A stretch of 64,000 nt of DNA from Pasteurellaceae bacterium (GCA_900756155.1 CAAEJV010000017.1:1-64000); one strand, 5' to 3'; positions 40,739-50,607 are shown, counted from the stretch's first letter. Notes: generated by a model not told the origin, from the letters alone. Numbers and translations are program-made.

Positions 40739-43700
40739 TTGTTCGTTACTTATTATTCAAACCAACCGGAAATTCAAAAGGATATTTTAGTTTCGCTGTT
40801 GGAAAATTTACCTCAACATGATCCGTTTCAATCTGACATTGTGTTAGTGCAAAGCCCTGGTATGGCACAATGGTTACAAATGGAAATTGCTAAAAAACGC
40901 GGCGTTGCAGCGAATTTTCAATTCCCGATGCCTTCCAGTTTTATTTGGAAACTTTACGCCGATAATTTGCCGAATGTTTCCACGCAAAACCCTTTTGAAA
41001 AAGATTCAACGTTATGGCGATTAATGCGATTAATCCCAACCTTTTTACAGCAAAAAGAATTTGAGCCGTTAAAAAAATATTTAGCGTCCTCGCCAGCATC
41101 AGAACAGCAAAAACTTTATCAATTAAGCCTAAAAGTTGCCGATTTATTTGACCAATATCTCGTCTATCGTCCCGAATGGATTGCCGCATGGGAAGAAAAT
41201 AACGATGAAAAGATCTTGGCTCAAATTAATCAGCAAAAGCAGGGGGGCGCGGCGTTAAATCCTACCTTTCTTTCTCAAATTAAAGGCAATATTCATTGGC
41301 AAGGGATTTTATGGCGAGCATTGGTGGATGATGTTCAACGTGATTTCGGTGGAAAAGCAAAGCATCGTGCTGCACTCAATCAACAATTTTTAGCATTATG
41401 TCGTGATCCCAATACGACGCTCAACTTACCAGAACGTATTTTTATTTTTGGTATCCCTGCATTGCCAACGGTTTATCTCAATATTTTCCAAGGTATTTCA
41501 GCTAAAACAGATGTGCATTTATTCTTCAATAATCCATGCCAAGAATATTGGGGCGATTTGCGAGATCTGAGTAAATCCTATTTATTAGAAAGACAGCGTT
41601 TCTTGAAAGAAAGCGACGATGTGAAGCCTTTAATTTCAGCCGAGCAAGTGTCATGGGAACCAGCCGATCTTGATTACACCAATCAACAAGAAGAATTGTT
41701 CAGCGGAAATCCGCTTTTAGCCTCTTGGGGAAAAATGGGACGAGATTTTCTCTATCAATTAGTGCGAGATGAGGAAAATATTCAAGCCATTTCCCGTGAT
41801 TACTATGCAGAACTTCCCGAAAAAACGTTGTTAGGGCAGATCCAAAATCAAATTTTGGCGTTGGGTCATGGTGCATTAAATGTAGCGAAAAACGACCGCT
41901 CTTTGGTCGTGAAATCTTGCCATAGCGCGATGCGAGAAGTTGAAGTGCTGCATGATTATTTGTTGGATTTATTCAATCAAAATCAGTATAAGCCAAAAGA
42001 AGAACAGATTACACCAAAAGATGTGGTGGTCATGGTGGCCGATGTTAACCAATATACACCTTATATTCAGGCTGTCTTTGGTGCGAATAGTGCGGATGCA
42101 CCTGTTATTCCATTCTCGATTTCTGACAGTAAATTGTCTGAAAGTGATGTGATCGTGTCGAGCTATCTTTCCCTGTTAAATTTAAAAGAGAGTCAGTTTG
42201 GCGCGGAAGAAGTACTGGCTTTATTGGATATTCCGGATATCCGTGAACGTTTTAATATTGCGCTTGCAGATCTCGAACAAATCCGTGAATGGGTGAAAGA
42301 GTCAGGCATTCGCTTTGGTTTGGAAAAATTGCAGAATACACTGAATTTTAACGCGTGGCAGGCGGGACTTGAACGTATGACCTTAGGTTATGCGATGCGT
42401 GAAGAACAAGGCGTTTGGCAAGACAGTCTTGGACTTGATAGTAGCTATGGATTGAAAGGGCAGTTAGTTGGTGCGGTGAATCAATTTTTTACGGCCTTAA
42501 ATAAATGGCATCAAGATTTGCAAAAGGCACACAATATTGAAAAATGGCGTGAAAAATTGACCGCACTTTTGACGGATTTCTTTGCGCAAAATGAAGAAAC
42601 GGCGGATACCTTATTTTATATTCAAGATTGTATCAATGCCTTTGCCGATGATTTGCAGACTGTCAATTTTGAAGAAACCTTGCAGGCGGATGTGATTGCG
42701 GAAGTGATGTCTGCACGTTTAGAAGAAACACCAAACAGCCTTCGTTTCTTAGCGGGGAAAGTGAATTTCTGCACACTTTTACCGATGCGTTCCATTCCTT
42801 TTAAAGTGGTGTGTTTGCTCGGAATGAATGAAGCGGATTACCCACGCAGTCATACACCAAATAGTTTTGACTTAATGCAATATCATCATCAAAAAGGCGA
42901 TCGTGTTCGTCGAGATGATGATCGTTATTTATTCCTTGAGGCTCTGCTCGCCGCAAGATCCCATTTTTATGTGAGTTATGTGGGCTCTTCAATTATTGAT
43001 AATCAACCCAAAGAGCCTTCAGTATTGGTGAGCCAATTGGTTGATTATATTAATCATTATTCAGACAATGGTTTGAGAATTGAACAACATCCAATGGCGG
43101 CATTTAGTCCAAGCAATTTCCAACATGAAGGGGAAATTAACCGCTCTTTTGCGAAAAAATGGTTGCCGATTGCCCAATTCCAAGAAAGAAAATGTCATGA
43201 ATTTGTTGTGCCGATGAGCGAAAATCGAGAGCCAATAATGGAAATTGAACTCGATCGGTTTGTAAGTTTTGTTGAGAATCCAGTGAAATTCTTTTTTGAA
43301 AAGCAGCTTGGTGTGTATTTCCGAGATGAAGACGATCGCATTGAAGAAAGTGAAAACTTCACATTAAATGGCTTGGATCATTATCGCATTAGTAATGAGT
43401 TATTGCATTTAGAGGAAGCGCAATTTAACGATTATTTTGTGAAACAGCGAGTGAAAGGCATCATGCCACGCGGCGAGTTTGCGGAAGTCTGTGCGCAATC
43501 CATTCGTGCTGATGTATTGGCTTTTAAAGAGAAAATTAAGGATTATTCTTCACCACACAGTGAGAGTGTCGATTTTGTGGTGGAAACGGCACAAGGCAAT
43601 ATTCGCTTGTTTGGCTATATGGAGCCGTTATTTGGCGATGAAAATCAGATAATCGAATGGCGATTTGCAAAATATAAAGATCGTTATCGTATTCGCCCAT

Positions 43701-44098
43701 GGCTTTATTATCTCATTCAACTGGCGACAAAAGAGAATGCACTGCCACCACGAATTATCGCTAAAGATAAGGATTTAACATTAAAAGCAATAGAAAAATC
43801 AACCGCACTTGAGAAACTGAAAATGTATGTCGAGGCCTATTTACAAAGCCAGCAACAAATTCAGCTGATTCCAACGGAAAATATAGCGAAGTTTATTGAA
43901 AAAGATGAAAGTGCGGTCAATTTTGATAATGTTTTAACGAATATCGAATCCCTTGCGAAAGACGATAACTATGGTTATAGAAAAGCCGATCCTTATTGGG
44001 CGAGAGTATTGGGGCAAACTGAACAATTTAAATCTCAGGATGGTCTTTTGCAGTTAGTGAAACAAACCACATCGTGGTTTGGAGAAATGTTGTCTTAA
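40739..44098 (+). CDS. recC: Exodeoxyribonuclease V gamma subunit RecC
   Basis: RecC is the Chi-recognition and strand-splitting subunit of RecBCD, which processes double-strand ends for recombination. The 1119-residue protein opens with the helicase-like VQSPGMAQWLQMEIAKKRGVAANFQFPMPSSFIW, characteristic of RecC. It has PLRSIPFKVVCLLGMNEADYPR-type motifs near residue 685 (seen as LLPMRSIPFKVVCLLGMNE) and the decayed nuclease-like C-terminal domain. A TTG start is used, with AAAAGGG upstream; no ATG is near. It is joined to the competence operon, but recB and recD are not in the window. Confidence 0.97.
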   Translation: MFVTYYSNQPEIQKDILVSLLENLPQHDPFQSDIVLVQSPGMAQWLQMEIAKKRGVAANFQFPMPSSFIWKLYADNLPNVSTQNPFEKDSTLWRLMRLIPTFLQQKEFEPLKKYLASSPASEQQKLYQLSLKVADLFDQYLVYRPEWIAAWEENNDEKILAQINQQKQGGAALNPTFLSQIKGNIHWQGILWRALVDDVQRDFGGKAKHRAALNQQFLALCRDPNTTLNLPERIFIFGIPALPTVYLNIFQGISAKTDVHLFFNNPCQEYWGDLRDLSKSYLLERQRFLKESDDVKPLISAEQVSWEPADLDYTNQQEELFSGNPLLASWGKMGRDFLYQLVRDEENIQAISRDYYAELPEKTLLGQIQNQILALGHGALNVAKNDRSLVVKSCHSAMREVEVLHDYLLDLFNQNQYKPKEEQITPKDVVVMVADVNQYTPYIQAVFGANSADAPVIPFSISDSKLSESDVIVSSYLSLLNLKESQFGAEEVLALLDIPDIRERFNIALADLEQIREWVKESGIRFGLEKLQNTLNFNAWQAGLERMTLGYAMREEQGVWQDSLGLDSSYGLKGQLVGAVNQFFTALNKWHQDLQKAHNIEKWREKLTALLTDFFAQNEETADTLFYIQDCINAFADDLQTVNFEETLQADVIAEVMSARLEETPNSLRFLAGKVNFCTLLPMRSIPFKVVCLLGMNEADYPRSHTPNSFDLMQYHHQKGDRVRRDDDRYLFLEALLAARSHFYVSYVGSSIIDNQPKEPSVLVSQLVDYINHYSDNGLRIEQHPMAAFSPSNFQHEGEINRSFAKKWLPIAQFQERKCHEFVVPMSENREPIMEIELDRFVSFVENPVKFFFEKQLGVYFRDEDDRIEESENFTLNGLDHYRISNELLHLEEAQFNDYFVKQRVKGIMPRGEFAEVCAQSIRADVLAFKEKIKDYSSPHSESVDFVVETAQGNIRLFGYMEPLFGDENQIIEWRFAKYKDRYRIRPWLYYLIQLATKENALPPRIIAKDKDLTLKAIEKSTALEKLKMYVEAYLQSQQQIQLIPTENIAKFIEKDESAVNFDNVLTNIESLAKDDNYGYRKADPYWARVLGQTEQFKSQDGLLQLVKQTTSWFGEMLS

Positions 44099-44175
44099 AG
44101 CGGATCTTCAGATCGAAAAGATCTTGGATTTTTGATAAGATACTGACTTAAGAATCATTTTGAAAAGGAGCTAAA

Positions 44176-44625
44176 ATGCGTTGTCCGTTTTGTTCAACTG
44201 AAGAAACTAAGGTGATTGACAGCCGTTTGGTTTCTGATGGGTATCAAGTGCGTCGTCGTCGGGAATGCGGGAATTGTCATGAACGCTTTACCACCTTCGA
44301 AACGGCCGAATTAGTGGTGCCAAAAATTATTAAAAATGATGGGTCACGCGAACCGTTTAATGAAGATAAATTGCGTAGCGGTATTCAACATGCGTTAGAA
44401 AAACGCCCTGTAAGTTCGGATGATGTAGAAAAAGCCATTAGCCATATTATCATCCAATTACGCGCGACGGGTGAGCGCGAAGTGCCAAGTCATCTCGTGG
44501 GTAAATTAGCCATGAATGAGCTGAAAGAATTAGATAAAGTGGCGTATATCCGTTTTGCGTCTGTTTATTTGAGCTTTGATAATATCAATGAATTTACCAA
44601 AGAAATTGAAAGCTTAAAGGATTAA
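44176..44625 (+). CDS. nrdR: Transcriptional repressor NrdR
   Basis: NrdR represses ribonucleotide reductase genes in response to ATP/dATP. The 149-residue protein has the N-terminal zinc ribbon (MRCPFC, then CGNCHERF) and the ATP-cone starting [23 protein letters not shown] near residue 49. Length equals E. coli NrdR (149). It begins an operon with ribD one base later, the usual order. An AAAGGAG site precedes the ATG. Confidence 0.97.
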   Translation: MRCPFCSTEETKVIDSRLVSDGYQVRRRRECGNCHERFTTFETAELVVPKIIKNDGSREPFNEDKLRSGIQHALEKRPVSSDDVEKAISHIIIQLRATGEREVPSHLVGKLAMNELKELDKVAYIRFASVYLSFDNINEFTKEIESLKD

Positions 44626-44626
44626 T

Positions 44627-45757
44627 ATGAGTGATACCTTTTCCTCTGATGACGTGAAATTTATGCAACTGGCTCTTGAGCTTGCGGCAAAAGGGCAGTA
44701 CACCACCGCGCCGAATCCGTCCGTAGGATGTGTGTTAGTTAAAAATGGTGAAATTGTTGGGAAAGGGTTTCATTTTAAAGCCGGTCAGCCTCATGCAGAG
44801 CGAATGGCGTTGGCAGATGCAGGTAAGAAAGCGAAAGGCGCAACTGCTTATGTGACGCTTGAGCCTTGTTCTCATTATGGTCGCACACCGCCCTGTGCAT
44901 TAGGTTTAATTGAAGCAGGAGTCAGTCGAGTTGTTGCAGCCATGGCAGATCCTAATCCTCAAGTGGCCGGCAAGGGCTTAAAAATGTTAGCTGATGCAGG
45001 CATACCAAGTGCGGTCAATTTATTGAATGAACAAGCAGAAGCCTTAAATAAAGGTTTTCTCAAGCGTATGCGAACCGGCAAGCCTTATGTGCAGCTGAAA
45101 TTAGCCATGAGTTTAGATGGACGCACAGCTATGGCGAGTGGTGAAAGTAAGTGGATCACGGGTGACGTAGCCCGTGCAGATGTACAAAAAATGCGGGCCA
45201 AAGCGACCGCACTTTTATCCACAAGTGCCACGGTGTTAGCCGATGATCCAAGCTTGAATGTGCGTTGGAATCAATTTCCCGATGATCTAAAAGCGGAATA
45301 TGCGGAAGATACTGTGCGTCAGCCTATTCGCATAATCTTAGATTCTAAAAATCGAGTTCAACCAAGCCATCAATTATTCCATACCCATTCGCCAGTTTGG
45401 CTTGTGGGTTCAATTCCACGAGATATGTCTGTATTCCCTGATTTCTGTGAGCAAATGGTACTGCCAGAAAACTATGATTTTGATCTATTGATGACAGAAT
45501 TAGGCAAGAGACAAGTGAATTCCGTTTGGGTTGAAGCCGGCGCTAATTTAGCGGGTAGCTTGATTGAACAACATGCTGTAGATGAATTAATCATTTATGT
45601 CGCCCCAAAACTCTTGGGGGATAACGCTCGAGGATTATGCCAACTCCCGCATTTGGAAAAACTTGCGGATGCCCCATTGTGGCAATTGCAAGAATGTGAA
45701 AGAATTGGGGATGATCTAAAGCTCAGTTATTTACCTAACTTATTAATAAAAGAATAA
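44627..45757 (+). CDS. ribD: Riboflavin biosynthesis deaminase/reductase RibD
   Basis: RibD performs two successive steps from the GTP cyclohydrolase II product towards riboflavin. The N-terminal deaminase has zinc ligands in QPHAERMAL near residue 52 and EPCSHYGRTPPC near residue 78. The C-terminal reductase has KLAMSLDGRTAM near residue 157 and VWVEAGANLAGSLI near residue 300. Length is 376 residues (E. coli 367). It is coupled to nrdR and followed by degS after three bases. Confidence 0.97.
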   Translation: MSDTFSSDDVKFMQLALELAAKGQYTTAPNPSVGCVLVKNGEIVGKGFHFKAGQPHAERMALADAGKKAKGATAYVTLEPCSHYGRTPPCALGLIEAGVSRVVAAMADPNPQVAGKGLKMLADAGIPSAVNLLNEQAEALNKGFLKRMRTGKPYVQLKLAMSLDGRTAMASGESKWITGDVARADVQKMRAKATALLSTSATVLADDPSLNVRWNQFPDDLKAEYAEDTVRQPIRIILDSKNRVQPSHQLFHTHSPVWLVGSIPRDMSVFPDFCEQMVLPENYDFDLLMTELGKRQVNSVWVEAGANLAGSLIEQHAVDELIIYVAPKLLGDNARGLCQLPHLEKLADAPLWQLQECERIGDDLKLSYLPNLLIKE

Positions 45758-45760
45758 AAA

Positions 45761-46783
45761 ATGTTTAAAAAACTTTTCCACTCCGCCCTTTGGGGGCTTG
45801 CTGCGGCAGGGGTTATTTTATTTGCCGTTCCTAAGCTCAATAACAGTAGCCTTTTCTCTGCTGATGATATCGTTTCGTTCAACAGTGCCGTGAGAATTGC
45901 TTCTCCTGCTGTGGTGAATGTGTACAACCGCTCTTTCTCTTCTGCCAGCATTAATGACAGCGATCAATTACAGGTAAATAACTTAGGTTCTGGCGTGATT
46001 ATGACGAAAGACGGTTATATTCTTACCAATAAACACGTTATCCAAAATGCTGATCAAATTGTGGTGGCACTGCAAAACGGCAATATTTATGAAGCGAATT
46101 TAATCGGCTCGGATAATTTGACAGATCTTGCGGTATTAAAAATTAAAGCAACCAATCTTTCTACCATTCCACAAAATAAAGAACGCCAAGTCCGAGTTGG
46201 TGATATTGCTTTGGCTATTGGTAACCCGTATAACCTCGGTCAAAGTGTTTCCCAAGGGATTATCAGTGCGGTAGGGCGTAGTGCAGTTGGCGATTCTTTA
46301 GGTCGTCAAAACTTTATTCAAACAGATGCATCAATTAACCGTGGTAACTCTGGTGGAGCGTTGATTAACTCTGCGGGCGAATTAGTGGGGATCAGCACGT
46401 TAAGTATTGGTAAAACAGCCAATGAAATTGCGGAAGGCCTGAATTTTGCGATTCCAATTAGTATTGCCAATGATGTGTTATATAAAATTATCCGAGACGG
46501 ACGCGTAATTCGTGGTTACTTTGGCGTACAAAGTGAAATCACTGCTAACTCAAACGGTGGTATTGTGATTACAGGTGTGACCGCCAATAGCCCGGCAGCG
46601 AAAGCAGGCATCCAAGTGGGTGATGTGATTTTACGTTTAAATAAACAAGATAACTTATCTATTCGTGAAATGATGCAAATTATTAGTGATACCAAACCGA
46701 ATACCGAAGTCATCATCACAATTTCTCGCTTAGGTAAAGTGATTGATCTCCCTGTGATTATTGAAGAGTTGCCGTCTAATTAA
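45761..46783 (+). CDS. degS: Site-1 protease DegS
   Basis: DegS is the membrane-anchored trimeric serine protease that senses unfolded outer membrane proteins and cuts RseA to start the sigma-E response. The 340-residue protein has an N-terminal anchor (LWGLAAAGVILFAVPKL). The catalytic triad lies in TNKHVI (His), LTDLAVLKI (Asp) and RGNSGGALIN (Ser). One C-terminal PDZ domain (GYFGVQSE, GIVITGVTANSPAAKAGIQVGDVI) follows. One PDZ rather than two separates it from DegP/DegQ. Confidence 0.94.
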   Translation: MFKKLFHSALWGLAAAGVILFAVPKLNNSSLFSADDIVSFNSAVRIASPAVVNVYNRSFSSASINDSDQLQVNNLGSGVIMTKDGYILTNKHVIQNADQIVVALQNGNIYEANLIGSDNLTDLAVLKIKATNLSTIPQNKERQVRVGDIALAIGNPYNLGQSVSQGIISAVGRSAVGDSLGRQNFIQTDASINRGNSGGALINSAGELVGISTLSIGKTANEIAEGLNFAIPISIANDVLYKIIRDGRVIRGYFGVQSEITANSNGGIVITGVTANSPAAKAGIQVGDVILRLNKQDNLSIREMMQIISDTKPNTEVIITISRLGKVIDLPVIIEELPSN

Positions 46784-46792
46784 GGATATATT

Positions 46793-47386
46793 GTGGAAGT
46801 TAAAACCAGTCACTTTTTCGCTTGTTTAGATCGTCTTCGTTTAATTCAGCGTTGGTCATTGATGCGCAATATTGAAAAGGAAAACTTGGCAGAGCATAGT
46901 CTGCAAGTTGCCTTTGTAGCACAAGCCTTAGCCATTATTAAAAATCAATTTTTTGGTGGGGAAGTGAATCCTGAGCGTATTGCGGTGATGGCAATGTATC
47001 ATGATACTTCTGAAATTTTTACGGGTGATTTGCCAACCCCAATTAAGTATTTCAATTCTGAAATCACTCATGCTTATAAAGATATTGAAGCGGCTGCAGA
47101 ATTGCATTTAATTAGTTTGCTCCCGACAGAATTACAAGACAGTTTCTCGCCATACTTAGATAGCGAGCAATTTAGCCCTGAAGAAAAGCATATAGTAAAA
47201 CAAGGGGATTTGATTTGTGCCTATATTAAAGCCCAATTTGAATTAGAGCATGGTAACCATGAATTTAAAACAGCGAAAAAACGCTTAGAAAATTTAATGG
47301 AACAATGGCACAGTCAAGAAATGGATTATTTTTTACAGGTCTTTTTACCAAGTTTTGGACGCTCAATTGATGAGATTGCGTTGTAA
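46793..47386 (+). CDS. yfbR: 5'-deoxynucleotidase YfbR
   Basis: YfbR removes phosphate from 5'-deoxyribonucleoside monophosphates and helps balance dNTP pools. The 197-residue HD-domain protein follows the E. coli protein closely: RWSLMRNIEKENLAEHSLQVAFVAQAL, MAMYHDTSEIFTGDLPTPIKYFN with the HD pair, and SQEMDYFLQVFLPSF near the end. The start codon is GTG with AAGGATA upstream. It follows degS by nine bases and likely ends the nrdR-ribD-degS-yfbR operon. Confidence 0.94.
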   Translation: MEVKTSHFFACLDRLRLIQRWSLMRNIEKENLAEHSLQVAFVAQALAIIKNQFFGGEVNPERIAVMAMYHDTSEIFTGDLPTPIKYFNSEITHAYKDIEAAAELHLISLLPTELQDSFSPYLDSEQFSPEEKHIVKQGDLICAYIKAQFELEHGNHEFKTAKKRLENLMEQWHSQEMDYFLQVFLPSFGRSIDEIAL

Positions 47387-47435
47387 TTTTAGGTGTTAAG
47401 CAAAGAAATATATATTCACAAAGAGCCAAATGATA

Positions 47436-48104
47436 TTACCAAGTGATTTTGGAAAATTCATTCTTTAATGATTGATGAAAACTTAAGATCTTTTTATCCT
47501 TCACTTTCGTCTGCCCAATAAAAATTTCAATATCACTCTTAATACTATCCATTATAGCATTATATTCCTCTATCAATTCTTGATAATTAGTTAACATTAA
47601 ATTTTTATATAATGTTGTGATTTTTTTAGTTAATTCACCTTTACTTTCATGTCCAGTAAAGGGATCTAATATCTTTGGTACAAATGCTATATTCCAAGGA
47701 GCACAAAATGCATATGGATTTTTTGTATGACCAAATATATGGGACACTTGGTAATTCACCAAATTTGTTTTTTTTCCACTATTTTTATAATATTCAGTCA
47801 AGTCTTGTAATAATTTAGTTGGGTAGTGGTTGTTATTTGGATCAACTTTAACATCACATAAAAATATATTTTGATAAAGATTCTGATATAAAGCATTTCC
47901 TGAACCATTCCGAGCATATGATCTAACATAAGCTTGTTGCCCTTTAGTCTTTATCTTTTGTACTAAATCTCTCCATTCTTTGGCTGCTTTTTCTTTTGGG
48001 ATCAAGATAATTGAATCTTGAGCAAATTTTAAGAAAGAGTTTTCATCAATCTGAAAATACTCAAAAAATTCTAAATATCCATCTTTTATTTTATGTTTAA
48101 GCAT
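47436..48104 (-). CDS. Orphan protein with HNH-like His-Asn-His pattern, function unknown
   Basis: The 222-residue product is not one I recognise. It is more AT-rich than its neighbours and rich in Lys, Asn and Tyr. Residues 115-155 form a striking block: VNYQVSHIFGHTKN, then FCAPWNIAFVP, then DPFTGHESKGEL. His122, Asn138 and His152 are spaced like the metal and catalytic residues of HNH (beta-beta-alpha metal) nucleases, though the Cys pairs of classic HNH enzymes are missing. No methyltransferase, immunity or toxin-antitoxin partner is next to it. It lies between yfbR and modE as a single gene. A restriction-type or other defence nuclease is possible but unproven. Confidence 0.6.
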   Translation of the reverse strand: MLKHKIKDGYLEFFEYFQIDENSFLKFAQDSIILIPKEKAAKEWRDLVQKIKTKGQQAYVRSYARNGSGNALYQNLYQNIFLCDVKVDPNNNHYPTKLLQDLTEYYKNSGKKTNLVNYQVSHIFGHTKNPYAFCAPWNIAFVPKILDPFTGHESKGELTKKITTLYKNLMLTNYQELIEEYNAIMDSIKSDIEIFIGQTKVKDKKILSFHQSLKNEFSKITW

Positions 48105-48129
48105 TAAAAATTCCCTTAAAGAATGCTAT

Positions 48130-48897
48130 TTATTTCAATGTTGCCAAAATAATCTGTTCAGGATCTACATGTAACCACACTTCTTGTCCCACTTTCCAGC
48201 CATCTTTGCTATGAATACTCGCACAAAATTCAATTGAGCTGTCCTTTATTTGCAGAATCGCTTCTTCATTCTGCATTGAAAGAATTGTTGCTTGGAAAAG
48301 GTTATTTTTTTCTTCTAATGGGGTGGCGCTAATTTTCACCCAAGGAGCTTTAAACATGACCATCACTTCTTTTTCAGTAATGAGTCTGAGTCGCTCTGCA
48401 CTGCGCATTGTGATTGAAACATGTAATGGATGAGCTAAATCCTGAATGTTTACTGCAACAATGCAGCGGGAGTCCACAATATGTTGGCTTGCCACGTTCC
48501 CGAAAAATTGATTGCGCGCGCTACTTTGTAAGGAGAATTTTGCCGTTGCTGAAAGGAGGCTGTTTAGTGGGATCGTCTCATCTTGCAGAATATGGAACGC
48601 GTGCTCTTGTGTTTGTTCGAGTAAATCATAAAGCTGCAGCAAACGCTCAGCATAAGTGGTTAATGAAGTACCGCCCCCATTTTTCCCACCAATATTACGT
48701 TCTAAAAGCGGTTTGGGGCTGATTTTATTCATTGCCTCAAGGTGATCCCAAGCACTTTTATAGCTCACTTTAGCGTTTTTGGCCGCTTGGTTGATTGAGC
48801 CACATTCTTTAATTTCTTTTAAGAGGCGAACACGTTTTGGATCAATAAATAATTCTTGATGAAGTTTGATCGTCAGTAAAATTTCAGTTTGTTTCAT
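48130..48897 (-). CDS. modE: Molybdate-responsive transcriptional regulator ModE
   Basis: ModE represses the modABC importer when molybdate is bound. The 255-residue protein has an N-terminal winged helix (VRLLKEIKECGSINQAAKNAKVSYKSAWDHLEAMN) with the ModE-type GGKNGGGTSLT segment near residue 70. Two Mop-like molybdate-binding domains follow (SARNQFFGNV near residue 127, and WVKISATP). The second of two adjacent ATGs is preferred because AGGAGG sits too close to the first. It is divergent from modA, which it likely controls. Confidence 0.95.
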   Translation of the reverse strand: MKQTEILLTIKLHQELFIDPKRVRLLKEIKECGSINQAAKNAKVSYKSAWDHLEAMNKISPKPLLERNIGGKNGGGTSLTTYAERLLQLYDLLEQTQEHAFHILQDETIPLNSLLSATAKFSLQSSARNQFFGNVASQHIVDSRCIVAVNIQDLAHPLHVSITMRSAERLRLITEKEVMVMFKAPWVKISATPLEEKNNLFQATILSMQNEEAILQIKDSSIEFCASIHSKDGWKVGQEVWLHVDPEQIILATLK

Positions 48898-48975
48898 CAT
48901 CTCCTCCTAATACACAATTCTGTTTATTTTACTTGATCTTTAAGTTTTTCTGTATGCTTATTTAAAAATTCAAGT

Positions 48976-49010
48976 TATAATTTACTCGCAGTATATTTTT
49001 TTATATATAG
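48976..49010 (+). promoter_or_regulatory. Candidate modA promoter with ModE box
   Basis: TATAAT (48976-48981) is a consensus -10 in the modE-modA gap. Just downstream, GTATAT and ATATATAG (48991-49010) form an imperfect TA-rich inverted repeat around a T run, similar to the TATATA-rich arms of known ModE operators. Placement across the start of transcription fits repression. No convincing -35 was found, and the match is by eye. Confidence 0.45.
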
Positions 49011-49034
49011 TTTCATTTATATAGGAGATAAATA

Positions 49035-49796
49035 ATGAAATTAACTAAATTTGCAACCGCACTTTTAATTGCGGGCATGGGCGTATCTTTTGCTGCATCA
49101 GCAAAAGTGACAGTGTTTGCAGCAGCTTCAATGACTGATGCGTTACAACAAATTGCGGATCAATACCAAACTGAAAAGCCAAATAATACCGTCGTTTTCT
49201 CTTTTGCTTCTTCTTCTACTCTTGCAAAACAAGTTGAAGAAGGTGCACCTGCAGACTTATTTATTTCAGCTAGCAACAAATGGATGAAATATTTATCAGA
49301 TAAAAATCTCACTGTAAAAGAAACTGAAAAAGTATTAGCAGGCAATGAATTAGTATTAATTGCGCCGGCTAAAAGTGCGGTTAATTCAGTAGATATTGCT
49401 AAAGGTGAATGGATCAAAGGTTTAAAAGATAGCTATTTATCTGTGGGTGATCCTGCGCATGTTCCTGCAGGACAATATGCTGAAGAGTCATTAACCAAAT
49501 TAAATTTATGGGATCAAGTTAAAGATAAATTAGCACGTGCGAAAGATGTGCGTGGTGCATTAGCCTTAGTTGAACGTGCTGAAGCCCCTTACGGTATTGT
49601 GTATAGCACCGATGCGAAAGTGAGTAAAGACGTGAAAGCGGTAGGTGTATTCCCTAAAGATAGTTATAAACCAGTTGAATATCCGGTTGCGATTTTAAAA
49701 GATCATGACAACGCGGATACTCGTGATTTCCTTAATTACTTAGAATCAAGTGCAGCGAAAAAAATATTTGTTGAATATGGTTTCTCTGTGAAATAA
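49035..49796 (+). CDS. modA: Molybdate ABC transporter, periplasmic binding protein
   Basis: ModA binds molybdate and tungstate in the periplasm. The 253-residue protein has a signal peptide ending FAASA before KVTVFAAASMTDALQQIADQY, the family start whose Ser contacts the anion. FSFASSSTLAKQVEEGAPADLFISA carries the second Ser site, and GDPAHVPAGQYAEESL and YGIVYSTDAKVS lie further on. Length matches E. coli ModA (257). A hairpin after the stop may limit read-through into modB. Confidence 0.97.
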   Translation: MKLTKFATALLIAGMGVSFAASAKVTVFAAASMTDALQQIADQYQTEKPNNTVVFSFASSSTLAKQVEEGAPADLFISASNKWMKYLSDKNLTVKETEKVLAGNELVLIAPAKSAVNSVDIAKGEWIKGLKDSYLSVGDPAHVPAGQYAEESLTKLNLWDQVKDKLARAKDVRGALALVERAEAPYGIVYSTDAKVSKDVKAVGVFPKDSYKPVEYPVAILKDHDNADTRDFLNYLESSAAKKIFVEYGFSVK

Positions 49797-49816
49797 TGAG
49801 CTCAGACTTTATAAAG

Positions 49817-49840
49817 AAAGGACAGGAAACTGTCCTTTTT
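49817..49840 (+). terminator. Intra-operon terminator between modA and modB
   Basis: AAAGGACAG (49817-49825) pairs perfectly with CTGTCCTTT (49830-49838) around GAAA and is followed by TT. It lies 21 bases after modA and 53 bases before modB, so it should give more ModA than ModB/ModC. Confidence 0.8.
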
Positions 49841-49890
49841 ATTATCTCTAAAGAAATTTTGTCATATCGATATATACACAAGGAAATATT

Positions 49891-50607
49891 TTGCTCTCTT
49901 GGTTTCAATTAAGCCCGATGGAATGGGATGCGATTCACTTAAGCATGAGTGTCGCATTGAGTTCTATGCTTTGGAGTCTGCCCTTAGCAATTTTTATTGC
50001 TTGGTTACTGGCTCGTAAGGAATTTTACGGTAAGTCTTTGATTACCGGAATTATCCATCTACCTTTAGTGTTACCGCCGGTGGTAATCGGCTATTTATTA
50101 TTAGTCGCCATGGGGCGTAATGGTTTTATTGGCAAGTATTTATATCAATGGTTTGGCTTATCCTTCGGCTTTAGCTGGAAGGGAGCAGTATTAGCTTCAG
50201 CGGTGGTGGCATTTCCATTGGTCGTACGAGCGATACGTCTTTCCTTGGAAAGCATTGATTTTAAATTAGAGCAAGCCGCACAAACGCTTGGCGCTTCGCC
50301 TTGGCGAGTCTTTTTTACGATTACATTGCCCCTTTCTCTACCTGGTGTATTAGCAGGTTTAGTATTAGGTTTTGCACGCTCTTTAGGGGAGTTTGGTGCG
50401 ACTATTACTTTCGTTTCCAATATTGCGGGAGAGACCCAAACCATTCCTTTAGCGATGTATTCATTTATCCAAACACCAGGCGCAGAAGCACAAACTGCAC
50501 GCCTTTGTTTGTTTGCGGTGATCCTTTCATTAATTTCTTTATTGCTTTCCGAAGCATTGAGCAAACGGATGCAGAAAAAATTGGGGCAGGGCGATGCTAC
50601 ACATTAA
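49891..50607 (+). CDS. modB: Molybdate ABC transporter, permease
   Basis: ModB forms the channel of the molybdate importer. The 238-residue protein has about five hydrophobic helices and the EAA loop [31 protein letters not shown] near residue 128. Length matches the family (229 in E. coli). The start is a TTG preceded by AAGGAAA; no ATG is near. It overlaps modC by 14 bases. Confidence 0.96.
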   Translation: MLSWFQLSPMEWDAIHLSMSVALSSMLWSLPLAIFIAWLLARKEFYGKSLITGIIHLPLVLPPVVIGYLLLVAMGRNGFIGKYLYQWFGLSFGFSWKGAVLASAVVAFPLVVRAIRLSLESIDFKLEQAAQTLGASPWRVFFTITLPLSLPGVLAGLVLGFARSLGEFGATITFVSNIAGETQTIPLAMYSFIQTPGAEAQTARLCLFAVILSLISLLLSEALSKRMQKKLGQGDATH

